DNA from: Candidatus Latescibacterota bacterium
Lineage (GTDB): Bacteria; Latescibacterota; UBA2968
Direction: 5' to 3'
NCBI GenBank assembly: GCA_022821275.1
Contig: JAJEDY010000083.1
Location: 62,001 to 126,000, forward strand
DNA length: 64,000 bases
Under the pieces are notes generated by a model that worked only from the letters and a program-made list of their open reading frames with translations, did not search any database and had not been told where the DNA came from. Each line of letters starts with the position of its first letter. The first letter of the stretch is position 1. This document shows, piece by piece, positions 1 through 7,457 of this stretch. The translations under genes were made by a program, and so were the position numbers.

Positions 1-542
1 ATGCGGGAATATTTCGCATCGGCGACACAGTTAGCCTCGCCTATGTCGAACAAACCCGCGATGTCCTCAACCCCGGTCACAACGTGTGGCAGGCCGTCTC
101 AGACGGTGAAGACCTCATCACGTTGGGCAATCGAGAAATCAATTCGCGTGCCTATCTCGCGCGCTTCAACTTTACTGGTGGCGACCAGCAAAAACCCGTT
201 GGTCAACTCTCCGGGGGCGAGCGCAATCGCGTTCACCTCGCACGCATCCTCAAAGAAGGTGCAAATGTCATATTGCTGGACGAACCGACAAATGACCTCG
301 ACGTAAACACAATGCGCGCCATGGAAGACGCCCTGGAAAACTTTGGTGGCTGCGCCGTAATCATCTCACACGATCGCTGGTTCCTCGATCGCATAGCCAC
401 GCATATCCTGGCCTTTGAAGGGAATAGTGAAGTCATCTACTTTGACGGAAATTATTCGCAGTACGAAGCAAACCGCAAACGCCGCCTCGGCACCGATGCC
501 GACCAACCCCATCGGATTAAATATCGACAATTTACGCGATAG
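1..542 (+). CDS. ettA: Energy-dependent translational throttle protein EttA (ABC-F ATPase), C-terminal part
   Basis: The reading frame is open from base 3, so the 5' part lies outside the window. About 179 residues remain, covering most of the second ATP-binding cassette. I see the ABC signature QLSGGERNRVHLAR, the Walker B motif VILLDEPTNDLD and the H-switch ISHDRWFLDRIATHILAFE. The ending, with QPHRIKYRQFTR, is the diagnostic EttA C-terminus, not that of Uup or YheS. EttA is a cytoplasmic ABC-F protein known in E. coli to bind the ribosomal E site and gate the first elongation steps according to the ATP/ADP ratio. The next gene begins 14 bases downstream on the same strand. Identification is strong; only the truncation by the window edge limits it. 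Confidence 0.95.
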   Translation, partial: AGIFRIGDTVSLAYVEQTRDVLNPGHNVWQAVSDGEDLITLGNREINSRAYLARFNFTGGDQQKPVGQLSGGERNRVHLARILKEGANVILLDEPTNDLDVNTMRAMEDALENFGGCAVIISHDRWFLDRIATHILAFEGNSEVIYFDGNYSQYEANRKRRLGTDADQPHRIKYRQFTR

Positions 543-556
543 AAGGGACACCAGCC

Positions 557-1312
557 ATGCAACGCATATACAAAACCACGCCCCAGGGCGAACTCGCCAT
601 TCACATCTTTGAACCCGACACCGACGAACAGACAGCCGCCGTTGTTTTCTTTTTTGGCGGTGGCTGGACAGGTGGCAACCCGCAACAGTTTTTCCCCCAT
701 TGTCAGTATCTCGCAAAACGCGGAATGCTCGCGGCATCGGCTGAATACCGCATCAAAAGCAAACACAACACCACGCCTTATGAATGTGTAGAAGATGGCA
801 AATCAGCAGTTCGCTGGCTGCGGACACATGCCGATGAACTCAACATCGATCCCAACCGCATCGCTTCGGGTGGTGGATCGGCTGGCGGTCACGTCGGCGC
901 GTGTACAGGTACAGTTCCCGGCCAGGATGCGTCCGATGAAGACAGGGCAGTATCTTCCCGCCCGAATGCCATGGTACTCTTTAACCCCGTCGTCGATGTC
1001 ATTGCACTAAAACGCCTCGCCGAACGTTTTCCTGGAGACCCACGGGCAATCTCGCCATTTCAACACGTCTGTTCCAACCTGCCGCCCACCATAATTTTTC
1101 ACGGCACGAATGACACAACCGTCCCTTATGAACAGGCCCAACGCTTCACAAAAGCCATGCGCGAAGCGGGCAATACCTGTGAACTCTGCGCGTACGAAGG
1201 CAAAGGACACGGCTTTTTCAACCACGGTCGCGACGATAACTCAGCCTACGAGCAAACCGTCGCGCAAATGGACGACTTTCTCGTGCAATTGGGATATCTG
1301 GATCCAAAATGA
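557..1312 (+). CDS. Alpha/beta hydrolase (esterase/lipase, BD-FAE/Aes type)
   Basis: This 251-residue protein has no signal peptide and is probably a cytoplasmic carboxylesterase. The oxyanion-hole HGGG motif appears as [10 protein letters not shown] (about residues 31-40). The nucleophile elbow is GGGSAGGH, giving Ser108. The acid is Asp186 in HGTNDTTVP, and the base is His218 in GKGHGFF, so the triad is complete and in canonical order. The closest family pattern is the small BD-FAE/hormone-sensitive-lipase-like esterases; the substrate cannot be read from sequence. The stop overlaps the start of the transhydrogenase gene by four bases (ATGA), so the two are probably translationally coupled. 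Confidence 0.85.
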   Translation: MQRIYKTTPQGELAIHIFEPDTDEQTAAVVFFFGGGWTGGNPQQFFPHCQYLAKRGMLAASAEYRIKSKHNTTPYECVEDGKSAVRWLRTHADELNIDPNRIASGGGSAGGHVGACTGTVPGQDASDEDRAVSSRPNAMVLFNPVVDVIALKRLAERFPGDPRAISPFQHVCSNLPPTIIFHGTNDTTVPYEQAQRFTKAMREAGNTCELCAYEGKGHGFFNHGRDDNSAYEQTVAQMDDFLVQLGYLDPK

Positions 1313-2679
1313 CCTGCGACTACGACATCATCGTGATAGGCACTGGCCCCGGCGGAGAAGGCGCGGCGATGAAATCTGCCAAGGAAGGCAAGCGCGTTGC
1401 CGTCATCGACAATTACAAAAATGTGGGTGGCAACAGCACGCATAGAGCCACGATTCCGAGCAAAGCATTGCGCCAGTATGTGCAGCAAATCATCGACACC
1501 AATACACATAGCGCAACGAGTCTTCCCGAATTGCTCGACCGGGCCGCCGACCTCATCGAGGATCAGGTTGACCTTCGCACGGGCTATTACGAACGCAATG
1601 ATGTCGATATTATCCTGGGCCGTGCATCTTTTGTCGATGAACACACCGTCGAAGTCGCGTTGCTCAACGGAGGATCTGAGTGCTATACCGCCCGGGGATT
1701 TATTATCGCCTCAGGATCTCGTCCCTATCAACCGCCCGACATTGATTTTTCCCATCCTCGGATTCGCGACAGCGACTCCATCCTGGGCCTCAATGAAACG
1801 CCGCGCATCATCACCATTTATGGCGCGGGGGTAATCGGCTGCGAATACGCATCCATATTCCGAGGCCTGAATATAAAAGTCAATCTCATCAACAGTCGCA
1901 GCCAATTGCTCTCCTATCTCGACGACGAAATCATCGACGCCCTCAGTTATCATCTCAGCCAAAACGGCGTGCGTATTCGCCACAACGAAGAATACGACCG
2001 CGTTGAAGCCAACGACAAAGAAGCGCGCGTATTTCTGAAATCCAACAAACAAATTGTCAGCGATATCCTCCTCTGGGCAGAGGGCCGAACGGGAAACTCG
2101 GACAACATGGGATTGGAAAACATCGGAATCGAAACCGACGAACGCGGCTCCATCCTCATCAACGACGCGTACCAAACACTCGCCCAACCCCATATTTACG
2201 CTGTTGGCGATGTCGTCGGTTTTCCCAGTCTGGCAAGTGCGGCTTACGATCAGGGGCGGTTTGCCGCCACCCATCTCATCTTTGGCGAATGCGAACAACG
2301 CCTCGTAGAAGACATCCCCACGGGCATATACACCATTCCCGAAATTAGCTCTATCGGATTTACCGAAAAAGAGCTAACAACTCAAAAAATCCCCTACGAA
2401 GTGGGTCACGCCTACTTTCGCCATATCGCGCGGGCACAGCTAACGGGAAGGCTCACCGGCATGCTCAAAATTATCTTTCATCGCGAAACCCTTGAAATTT
2501 TGGGCATCCACTGTTTTGGCTCTCAGGCATCTGAAATCATCCACATTGGGCAAGCCATTATGGCACAGGAAGATGAGGCCAACACGCTCATGTACTTCAT
2601 CAACACCACCTTCAACTATCCCACAATGGCCGAAGCCTATCGCGTTGCCGCGCTCAACGGGCTTAACAGAGTAAGGTGA
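1309..2679 (+). CDS. sthA: Soluble pyridine nucleotide transhydrogenase (Si-specific NAD(P)+ transhydrogenase)
   Basis: This 456-residue flavoprotein equilibrates NADPH + NAD+ with NADP+ + NADH in the cytoplasm. The FAD-binding start is [19 protein letters not shown], the NAD-binding Rossmann motif is [17 protein letters not shown] near residue 180, and the second FAD site is [19 protein letters not shown]. The dimerisation end, [18 protein letters not shown], is nearly word for word that of E. coli SthA, and length matches (about 466). The segment holding the redox disulfide in lipoamide dehydrogenases reads [15 protein letters not shown], with both cysteines absent. E. coli SthA keeps one (GGGCTHWGTIPSKAL). 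This excludes disulfide reductases. The gene starts inside the stop of the preceding esterase gene. Confidence 0.95.
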   Translation: MTCDYDIIVIGTGPGGEGAAMKSAKEGKRVAVIDNYKNVGGNSTHRATIPSKALRQYVQQIIDTNTHSATSLPELLDRAADLIEDQVDLRTGYYERNDVDIILGRASFVDEHTVEVALLNGGSECYTARGFIIASGSRPYQPPDIDFSHPRIRDSDSILGLNETPRIITIYGAGVIGCEYASIFRGLNIKVNLINSRSQLLSYLDDEIIDALSYHLSQNGVRIRHNEEYDRVEANDKEARVFLKSNKQIVSDILLWAEGRTGNSDNMGLENIGIETDERGSILINDAYQTLAQPHIYAVGDVVGFPSLASAAYDQGRFAATHLIFGECEQRLVEDIPTGIYTIPEISSIGFTEKELTTQKIPYEVGHAYFRHIARAQLTGRLTGMLKIIFHRETLEILGIHCFGSQASEIIHIGQAIMAQEDEANTLMYFINTTFNYPTMAEAYRVAALNGLNRVR

Positions 2680-2710
2680 GGGACTGGGGGCTGGGGATTG
2701 GGGATTGGGC
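2680..2710 (+). repeat. Tandem G-rich heptamers directly after the sthA stop
   Basis: Four consecutive 7-bp units (GGGACTG, GGGGCTG, GGGATTG, GGGATTG) begin on the base after the sthA TGA and are followed by GGC. The G-runs are separated by 2-3 bases, which fits an intramolecular G-quadruplex on the coding strand or its mRNA. A second heptamer array of different composition lies at 15721-15755, also at a stop codon. Confidence 0.8.
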
Positions 2711-2766
2711 GAGTTGAACGCTGACCACTTCGTACGGGCGGGTTTGAAACTCACCCCTTCTCGTAT

Positions 2767-2795
2767 TTGCACAATTTCTCTACTTACTCTATATT
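2767..2795 (+). promoter_or_regulatory. Possible sigma-70 type promoter before the 2862 gene
   Basis: TTGCAC at 2767-2772 and TATATT at 2790-2795 are separated by 17 bases, about 67 bases ahead of the ATG at 2862. The -10 element is good and the -35 element is weak, so this is a moderate call. Confidence 0.35.
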
Positions 2796-2808
2796 GTGAT
2801 TGTTCACA
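2795..2808. promoter_or_regulatory. Palindrome TGTGA-N4-TCACA at the predicted transcription start
   Basis: A perfect 5-bp inverted repeat with a 4-base centre begins on the last base of the possible -10 box and covers the expected start site. That is where a repressor operator would sit. The arms match the CRP half-site, but CRP sites use a 6-base spacer. No regulator gene lies nearby. Confidence 0.3.
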
Positions 2809-2861
2809 TTTATTTTGCCCCTCGCAGGGCGCACCCGTAACCTTATTATTTGGAGACTCTC

Positions 2862-3278
2862 ATGGCCGACCAGTTGCCACTCGATCAGATCCAGGTTGAT
2901 CAACAAAACCTCTATCGAGAAGAATCCATCACTGATTTGCGCGTCGCCACAATTCGACGCCTGATTCCCATCAACGCCGATGGCACAGACGACATCAGCC
3001 GTCCCACCCAATATATCGGCACCACACAGATCATATCTCAAATGGGACCTCTGCCAATCTCAGCACCGATTGAAGCCGCTTCGCTTCAAGAAGCAATAGA
3101 AAAATTTCCCCAGGCGGTCAAAGACGCCGTTGATCAAATGGTTGAAGAGGCCAAAGAATATCGCCGCCAGGAATCTTCTCGCATCGTTGTCCCCGGTACA
3201 ATGCCCGGCGGTGTGCCCGGACAGGGGGGTGTTCCAGGTGCAGGCAGTTCACCAGGTGGTGGCATCATCTCGAGTTGA
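2862..3278 (+). CDS. Hypothetical protein with Gly/Pro-rich C-terminal tail
   Basis: I chose ATG 2862 because GGAG at 2852-2855 lies seven bases upstream; an in-frame TTG at 2850 would place that ribosome site inside the gene. The protein has 138 residues and begins MADQLPLDQIQ. It has no signal peptide or membrane segment. Residues 1 to about 100 are mixed and acidic, including a charged helix near EEAKEYRRQE. The last 30 or so residues are almost only Gly, Pro, Val and Ser (GTMPGGVPGQGGVPGAGSS), a flexible collagen-like tail. I do not recognise the family and infer only that it is cytoplasmic. Similar coding style and spacing suggest it belongs with the following two genes. Confidence 0.6.
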   Translation: MADQLPLDQIQVDQQNLYREESITDLRVATIRRLIPINADGTDDISRPTQYIGTTQIISQMGPLPISAPIEAASLQEAIEKFPQAVKDAVDQMVEEAKEYRRQESSRIVVPGTMPGGVPGQGGVPGAGSSPGGGIISS

Positions 3279-3310
3279 TCTACCGCTTTACTTCGGTATA
3301 AGAGGTACAA

Positions 3311-3748
3311 ATGGCACAAGCAAAAAATTTAGCAGCTATACCAGCAAGGTCTAAGACCGAGAAAAATGCCAGCAAGTCCCTATCCTGGGCCATAGAGCAA
3401 CAGAGCAATGGACCGTCTGATACAACAACCGCGAGCGAATTGCCGCAAATAGCAGGACTGCCGGCTGATCATGATGCTCAACAGTTTTGCGATTACCATG
3501 ACCTTGAAGATACAATTCATCAAGCGATTGATCTGATCAAAGCTTCATACCGAAGCGCAAGCGATCTCAAGCTATATAAGGAAACGGATCCAGAGACCAG
3601 AGAATCCTGGCTCGTCATTGACTTTTGTGTACAAGGCGATCTCGATCAGATAGAGGAAGAAGACGAAATATTCATTCGACAATGGATAGCAATTGAGCCA
3701 AGAGACAAAGCGGAGCTTGTTACAACCCTGTTCGATATTGCGTCATAA
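3311..3748 (+). CDS. Small acidic protein paired with a HEPN-like gene
   Basis: A 145-residue protein starting at ATG 3311, with AGAGGT at 3301-3306 as ribosome site. The first 50 residues look disordered (Ser, Thr, Ala, Lys-rich). The folded part runs from about residue 60 to the end. It contains ETDPETRESWLVIDFCV followed by a run of acids (IEEEDEIF) and a short basic/aromatic stretch. From memory, similar small proteins with the pattern D-P-E-x(4)-W-x-V often precede HEPN-domain genes, but I cannot verify this here. It ends three bases before the next gene, so the pair is surely co-transcribed. No nucleotidyltransferase motif (GSxxxG-DxD) is present, so it is not a canonical MNT partner. 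Confidence 0.55.
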   Translation: MAQAKNLAAIPARSKTEKNASKSLSWAIEQQSNGPSDTTTASELPQIAGLPADHDAQQFCDYHDLEDTIHQAIDLIKASYRSASDLKLYKETDPETRESWLVIDFCVQGDLDQIEEEDEIFIRQWIAIEPRDKAELVTTLFDIAS

Positions 3749-3751
3749 ATT

Positions 3752-4171
3752 ATGGATCCGAGGGATTTTCTCACCACAGCCACCGAACTGGCAAATAAGA
3801 CTTCGGCAACAACATCGGACTTGAGATCGGCTATCAGTCGTGCTTATTATGCGGCATTTAATACAGGGCTTGAACATCTGGCAAACCTAAACCAGGCCTG
3901 GGAACGTCTGAATCATGGCGAAGTGGCTCGATATCTAAGCAACAGTGGACATCCGGATATTGAGACCGCGGGGAAAAATTTGGTACGCCTGCACAGTCTG
4001 AGAATCATAGCGGATTATCGAATGCGCGATCCAAGGCCTGAAAACAAAAATACTGTGGTGCTTTGGATACGCCGGACGCGCAACATTGTTGACTTGCTGG
4101 ATCAACACTGTCATGGATCGGCTGTCGCCAATGGGATCAGGGAGTATGAACGCAAAATCAGGGGTACATAG
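3752..4171 (+). CDS. HEPN-like domain protein
   Basis: This 139-residue, mostly helical protein fits the HEPN/UPF0332 pattern: an N-terminal RSAISRAYYAAFN helix (residues 25-37), a middle dominated by charged helices, and LRIIADYRMRDP around residue 85, resembling the ADY motif of the family. HEPN proteins are small all-alpha proteins found as RNases or nucleotidyltransferase partners in toxin-antitoxin and defence loci. The canonical catalytic R-x(4-6)-H is not clear; the nearest is RNIVDLLDQH with eight residues between. Activity is therefore doubtful. The gene starts three bases after its small acidic partner. The dienelactone hydrolase gene starts 22 bases after its stop. Confidence 0.6.
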   Translation: MDPRDFLTTATELANKTSATTSDLRSAISRAYYAAFNTGLEHLANLNQAWERLNHGEVARYLSNSGHPDIETAGKNLVRLHSLRIIADYRMRDPRPENKNTVVLWIRRTRNIVDLLDQHCHGSAVANGIREYERKIRGT

Positions 4172-4193
4172 CTTTGTAACAAAGGATAACGCG

Positions 4194-4961
4194 ATGATTG
4201 AAAAAACCATTGAAGTCGCGACCTCAGACGGTACAATGCCCACCTGTGTCTTTCATCCAGAAGGCGAAGGACCGCATCCCGCTGTCATCTTCTACTTTGA
4301 CATATTTGGCATTCGCGACGAAATAAAAAACATGTGCCGTCGTTTTGCTCGCGCGGGATATTATGCCGTACTCCCCTCCCTATTTTATCGCATGGGCAAT
4401 CCGTCTTACAACCCCGAAAAATTCATGAGCGGCAATCTCAATCTCGAAAACACGGATCCCCTGCACCCAATGAATCTCAACACCAGCACGACCAATGCCA
4501 TGGTCATTGAAGACACGGGCGCACTGCTCCGCCACCTCGACAAAGAAGAGCCTCAAGCCGACGCTCAGCGGGTCGGCTCTATCGGCACCTGCATGGGCGG
4601 TCGCCACGCCCTCTTTGCAGCAGCGGCATATCCCGACCAGGTTCTCGCCTTTGCCTCCATTCACGGCGGCAAACTCGTCATTGATGCATCGGACTCGCCC
4701 CATCTCGCCATATCCAAACTCAAAGCCGAAGGCTACTTTGGCTGGGCAGACCAGGATGCTGGCGCAACCGAAGAACACCTACAACTCTACAAAACCGAAC
4801 TCACCCGCTGTAACGTCCCACATCGCATTGACTTTATGCCCGGCGCGCTACACGGCTATTTCTTTCCCCAGCGACTAACGCACTACAACGAAGACGCCGC
4901 CGAAAAATCATGGGATGCAGTTCTCGACTTATTCGCCCGCACCCTCAAAAGTAAAAAATAA
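4194..4961 (+). CDS. Dienelactone hydrolase family protein
   Basis: The frame is open from 4086, but ATG 4194 is preceded by AAAGGA at 4181-4186 and gives the usual family length of 255 residues (MIEKTIEVATSDG). The upstream part would overlap the HEPN-like gene. The nucleophile is Cys133 in GTCMGGRHALF, as in dienelactone hydrolase rather than Ser esterases. The catalytic His is in the late HGYFFP motif, and an Asp lies in the GWADQDAG stretch. Such enzymes hydrolyse enol-lactones or related esters in the cytoplasm; the true substrate is unknown. A bidirectional hairpin follows directly after the stop. Confidence 0.85.
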   Translation: MIEKTIEVATSDGTMPTCVFHPEGEGPHPAVIFYFDIFGIRDEIKNMCRRFARAGYYAVLPSLFYRMGNPSYNPEKFMSGNLNLENTDPLHPMNLNTSTTNAMVIEDTGALLRHLDKEEPQADAQRVGSIGTCMGGRHALFAAAAYPDQVLAFASIHGGKLVIDASDSPHLAISKLKAEGYFGWADQDAGATEEHLQLYKTELTRCNVPHRIDFMPGALHGYFFPQRLTHYNEDAAEKSWDAVLDLFARTLKSKK

Positions 4962-4987
4962 AAAGCCCGGTGATCTCACCGGGCTTT
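4962..4987. terminator. Bidirectional rho-independent terminator
   Basis: The arms AAAGCCCGGTGA (4962-4973) and TCACCGGGCTTT (4976-4987) pair perfectly over 12 bp with a 2-base centre. The A-rich left and T-rich right ends let it work on both strands. It separates the + dienelactone hydrolase gene from the converging - operon that ends at 5007. Confidence 0.85.
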
Positions 4988-5006
4988 GATTTAGAAATAT
5001 TGCGAT

Positions 5007-5426
5007 TTACCACAGATGCACATAGACGGCAGGGCGCACCTTTTTGCCTGCTGTGCCAGCAGACAAAAGAGAATCCGCATAAGCCGCGTCATTCACCATA
5101 CGCTCTCGGCTGCCCCCCTTCAGAAACAGATGCAAATGCCGATCGGGTTCTGCAACCAGACCATTCACTGTTTTGCGAAACTCGCCCGGAGCCAACCTGC
5201 GTGTTGCAGATCGCCCATCTTCTGAAAACGCCAGACCTCTGGAAGTATATAAAATCACCACATCCCCCGGTTCCGGATTGTGGTGATAGACGCGCCAAAC
5301 GGGCTGTGACACATTCAAAATCATAATCCCCAGACACAGCATCAACATCATAATGCCCAGAAACAACTCTTTGCTCACATCGTGCGCTTCGGCGGCCACC
5401 GCGCGCTGTAAAAAACGTCGCCTCAT
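5007..5426 (-). CDS. ExbD/TolR-like single-span membrane protein
   Basis: Start chosen at 5426, where ATG overlaps the stop of the ExbB-like gene as ATGA and follows AGGAAAGAGG; this gives 139 residues. A basic N-terminus (MRRRFLQRAV) precedes one strongly hydrophobic helix, about residues 20-39 (GIMMLMLCLGIMILNV), then roughly 95 periplasmic residues. The topology and position directly after an ExbB/MotA-type gene suggest an ExbD/TolR-like stator partner. The membrane Asp that carries protons in ExbD is not in the helix; Asp16 and Glu19 sit just before it, so this is uncertain. The C-terminal residues VYVHLW are encoded by a decamer repeat that abuts the stop. Confidence 0.55.
   Translation of the reverse strand: MRRRFLQRAVAAEAHDVSKELFLGIMMLMLCLGIMILNVSQPVWRVYHHNPEPGDVVILYTSRGLAFSEDGRSATRRLAPGEFRKTVNGLVAEPDRHLHLFLKGGSRERMVNDAAYADSLLSAGTAGKKVRPAVYVHLW
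5010..5029 (-). repeat. Decamer repeat copy at a stop codon
   Basis: Two 10-bp units (CCACAGATGC, ACATAGACGG, read on +) lie directly against the stop codon (5007-5009) of the ExbD-like gene and encode its last residues. They match the family seen at 7350-7380 and 34272-34300, sharing a CAGATG core. Confidence 0.65.
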
Positions 5427-6181
5427 CCTCTTTCCTCCCCTTCGCGCATATCCAACCATTTGCGTTCCAGATCAGACATGCGATTCAGCAACATATCATA
5501 CCCCTTTCGTAGCGGCAAATAGGCCAACAGGGCGACGAGTGTTGTCTGAAATGCCAGCACCAATCCACCTGCCATATCGCGCAAAACCTTAAACGTCTCG
5601 GTCGCTTCATCCAGTCGGGTCAGTTCTTCAGCCATCAACAAAATACCACACACAGTACCCAAATACCCATAAAACGGGATACGACTCAACGCGCGCTGCC
5701 CGGACAACAACCGCTCGCCAAACACAGCGAGCAACTCATCTACTGCCTCGTCATCGCGCGCTTTTAAATCCGCATAATTCTCGCGGCTCTGACGAAATTC
5801 ATCCACCTGCTCCCGGCGCAATGCGGTCAAATTACCTGCCTCCGCACCCTCTGCCCCCAATCGCCGCCAAAAATGAATAAACACGGCCAGATGCGCTGCC
5901 GAACTGCCCAAAACGAGCACATAAGCCGAACGCCCTGTCCACTCGACCCAACTCGCCGCTACTGGCGCAAAAAAATAAAAATAAATACCAATACTCGCCA
6001 CGCCAGCACCGCTCAATCCACCTATGATCGCACCAGGCCAATTGGACTCGAGCAGGCCAAATTGTTTTTCATAACGACAAATAGCACTTAAGTGTTGCAT
6101 TAAAATCAATGCACCTGCTATAGCACACACCACCCAAAAAAGAACCAGCGACAACGATTCAGACCAGTGTAATCCGTACAT
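5423..6181 (-). CDS. MotA/TolQ/ExbB proton channel family protein
   Basis: A 252-residue inner-membrane protein with about five hydrophobic segments (near residues 8-27, 48-70, 83-103, 165-183 and 205-225). The last two carry the MotA/TolQ/ExbB signature, PFYGYLGTVCGILLMAEE and GGLVLAFQTTLVALLAYLP, separated by a cytoplasmic segment. Proteins of this family form the pentameric proton channel that powers TonB, Tol or flagellar systems. A charged cytoplasmic loop (about residues 110-150) lies between helices 3 and 4. The start codon shares one base with the stop of the upstream 406-residue gene, and its own stop overlaps the ExbD-like start, so all three are tightly coupled. Confidence 0.8.
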   Translation of the reverse strand: MYGLHWSESLSLVLFWVVCAIAGALILMQHLSAICRYEKQFGLLESNWPGAIIGGLSGAGVASIGIYFYFFAPVAASWVEWTGRSAYVLVLGSSAAHLAVFIHFWRRLGAEGAEAGNLTALRREQVDEFRQSRENYADLKARDDEAVDELLAVFGERLLSGQRALSRIPFYGYLGTVCGILLMAEELTRLDEATETFKVLRDMAGGLVLAFQTTLVALLAYLPLRKGYDMLLNRMSDLERKWLDMREGEERG

Positions 6182-7401
6182 TAACCACTTTCTCCCATTA
6201 ACGATTGCCAGCGTATGGCCACATATAACACATAAATTCCCACGATCAACGTGGGCAACAACAATCCCAATCGCGTGGCCTGACTCGACTGCCCACCCCC
6301 ACCACCGCGTCTCATTCCTTGCGGCTGCACCTGGGCATTGACGCCCTCATCTTTTGTTTGATTTTTCATCCCACCGCGTTCTTCGGGAGGGCGATACGCC
6401 TGCTCGCGACTGCCGCGATCACTCGCGATGGGAACCGCATCCCCCGTAGTCGCAGTGACAGCACCTTCTCCTTTTAACGCACGGCGGTCTGGATAAATCA
6501 ACTGCTGCTGCACCGCCGGTAATTTCTCCGACCAGGACCGCACATTTTTTGCCACTGGCGCCGACACCTTTTCAGTCAAAGGCGCGGCTTTTCCCAGTGT
6601 CAGCGATGCAGAACGGGCGCGCTCTGCATCGTAACGCGGTACACTCGGGTCGCCCTGACGCGCCAAATCTGCTCTTAATTTTTCTCGTCGAGCCTGCAAA
6701 ACAGCGATCTTTTGGGCAAAGGTGTGATAATCCATCGCCTGTTGTCGCGCAGCCATAGATATGGCGGATGCACTTTTTGCAAGCGCGCGATCAATCGCAC
6801 CCCGGTCAAATGTGATAGCCATATCGACAAACCCAAACATGCGCAGCCCCCAAATCGGGCGCGCGCCGGGAATATCCGGCATTGGATGGGCATAAGTAAT
6901 TTCTGTTGCCCTTCCTCCTGCGGTCTCCCATGCCCCATTTGAAACCACAATGGGATACAACCTGCCAGCACCATCTTTCAAGTATAACCCCCCCAAAAAA
7001 CCACTCTCGACCCTATCCGTATCCCAACACCGTACGCGCAAGCGATTTTGCCCTTGAAAATACAAATCGGGAACGGTCACTTCCACGGGCGTCAACCGGG
7101 TCTCCCCCACGGGAAAATCATTGAGCCAAACCCGCGCTTCGTCATCCGCCCAAAAAATCATCACAGCCGTCATCCCCTCGGGCAACACGCGCTCGGGACG
7201 CGCTTCGGGCAATTTCTTCAACACCTCGGCATCTGACACCTGCATCATTCTCACGAGACTATCTACGGCAGCGGACACATCGTTGTACTCCCGCCTGAGA
7301 GCATCTCTCTCTACGGCATCTACATAACCGCTTGCAAAAAGCAAAAGCAACCACAGATGAACACCGATAAACACGGATAAAAGGCGAGAAGTGAAAAGCA
7401 A
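6181..7401 (-). CDS. Exported membrane-anchored protein of unknown function, partner of ExbB/ExbD-like genes
   Basis: The start is TTG at 7401, preceded by AAGGGGG; no better ATG exists. The product has 406 residues. An N-terminal hydrophobic segment (about residues 7-25, LLSVFIGVHLWLLLLFASGY) acts as signal or anchor, followed by a large extracytoplasmic part. Residues 75-190 look like a beta-sandwich (VMIFWADDEARVWLNDFPVG), perhaps binding a ligand. A helical, coiled-coil-like stretch follows (residues 210-260). A low-complexity linker with GMRRGGGGG leads to a C-terminal membrane helix (LLLPTLIVGIYVLYVAI). I do not recognise the family. Its place at the head of the ExbB/ExbD-like operon suggests it is the driven or sensing component. 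Part of the signal segment is encoded by a dispersed repeat. Confidence 0.6.
   Translation of the reverse strand: MLFTSRLLSVFIGVHLWLLLLFASGYVDAVERDALRREYNDVSAAVDSLVRMMQVSDAEVLKKLPEARPERVLPEGMTAVMIFWADDEARVWLNDFPVGETRLTPVEVTVPDLYFQGQNRLRVRCWDTDRVESGFLGGLYLKDGAGRLYPIVVSNGAWETAGGRATEITYAHPMPDIPGARPIWGLRMFGFVDMAITFDRGAIDRALAKSASAISMAARQQAMDYHTFAQKIAVLQARREKLRADLARQGDPSVPRYDAERARSASLTLGKAAPLTEKVSAPVAKNVRSWSEKLPAVQQQLIYPDRRALKGEGAVTATTGDAVPIASDRGSREQAYRPPEERGGMKNQTKDEGVNAQVQPQGMRRGGGGGQSSQATRLGLLLPTLIVGIYVLYVAIRWQSLMGESG
7350..7380 (-). repeat. Decamer repeat copy encoding a signal segment
   Basis: Three 10-bp units, read on + as CCACAGATGA, ACACCGATAA and ACACGGATAA (7351-7380), belong to a family I remember as a common intergenic repeat in environmental genomes. 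On the minus strand they are translated as LSVFIGVHLW, the core of the hydrophobic N-terminus of the 406-residue exported protein. Confidence 0.7.
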
Positions 7402-7457
7402 CTTACACCCCCTTCTGAATCGGGCTTTTCATGATTACTGGTACTCTAATGTGCGCA

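Noticed and set aside
3752-4171. Complete toxin-antitoxin system of the HEPN/MNT type
   Set aside because: The partner lacks nucleotidyltransferase motifs and the HEPN-like protein lacks a clear R-x(4-6)-H, so only a HEPN-like label is justified.
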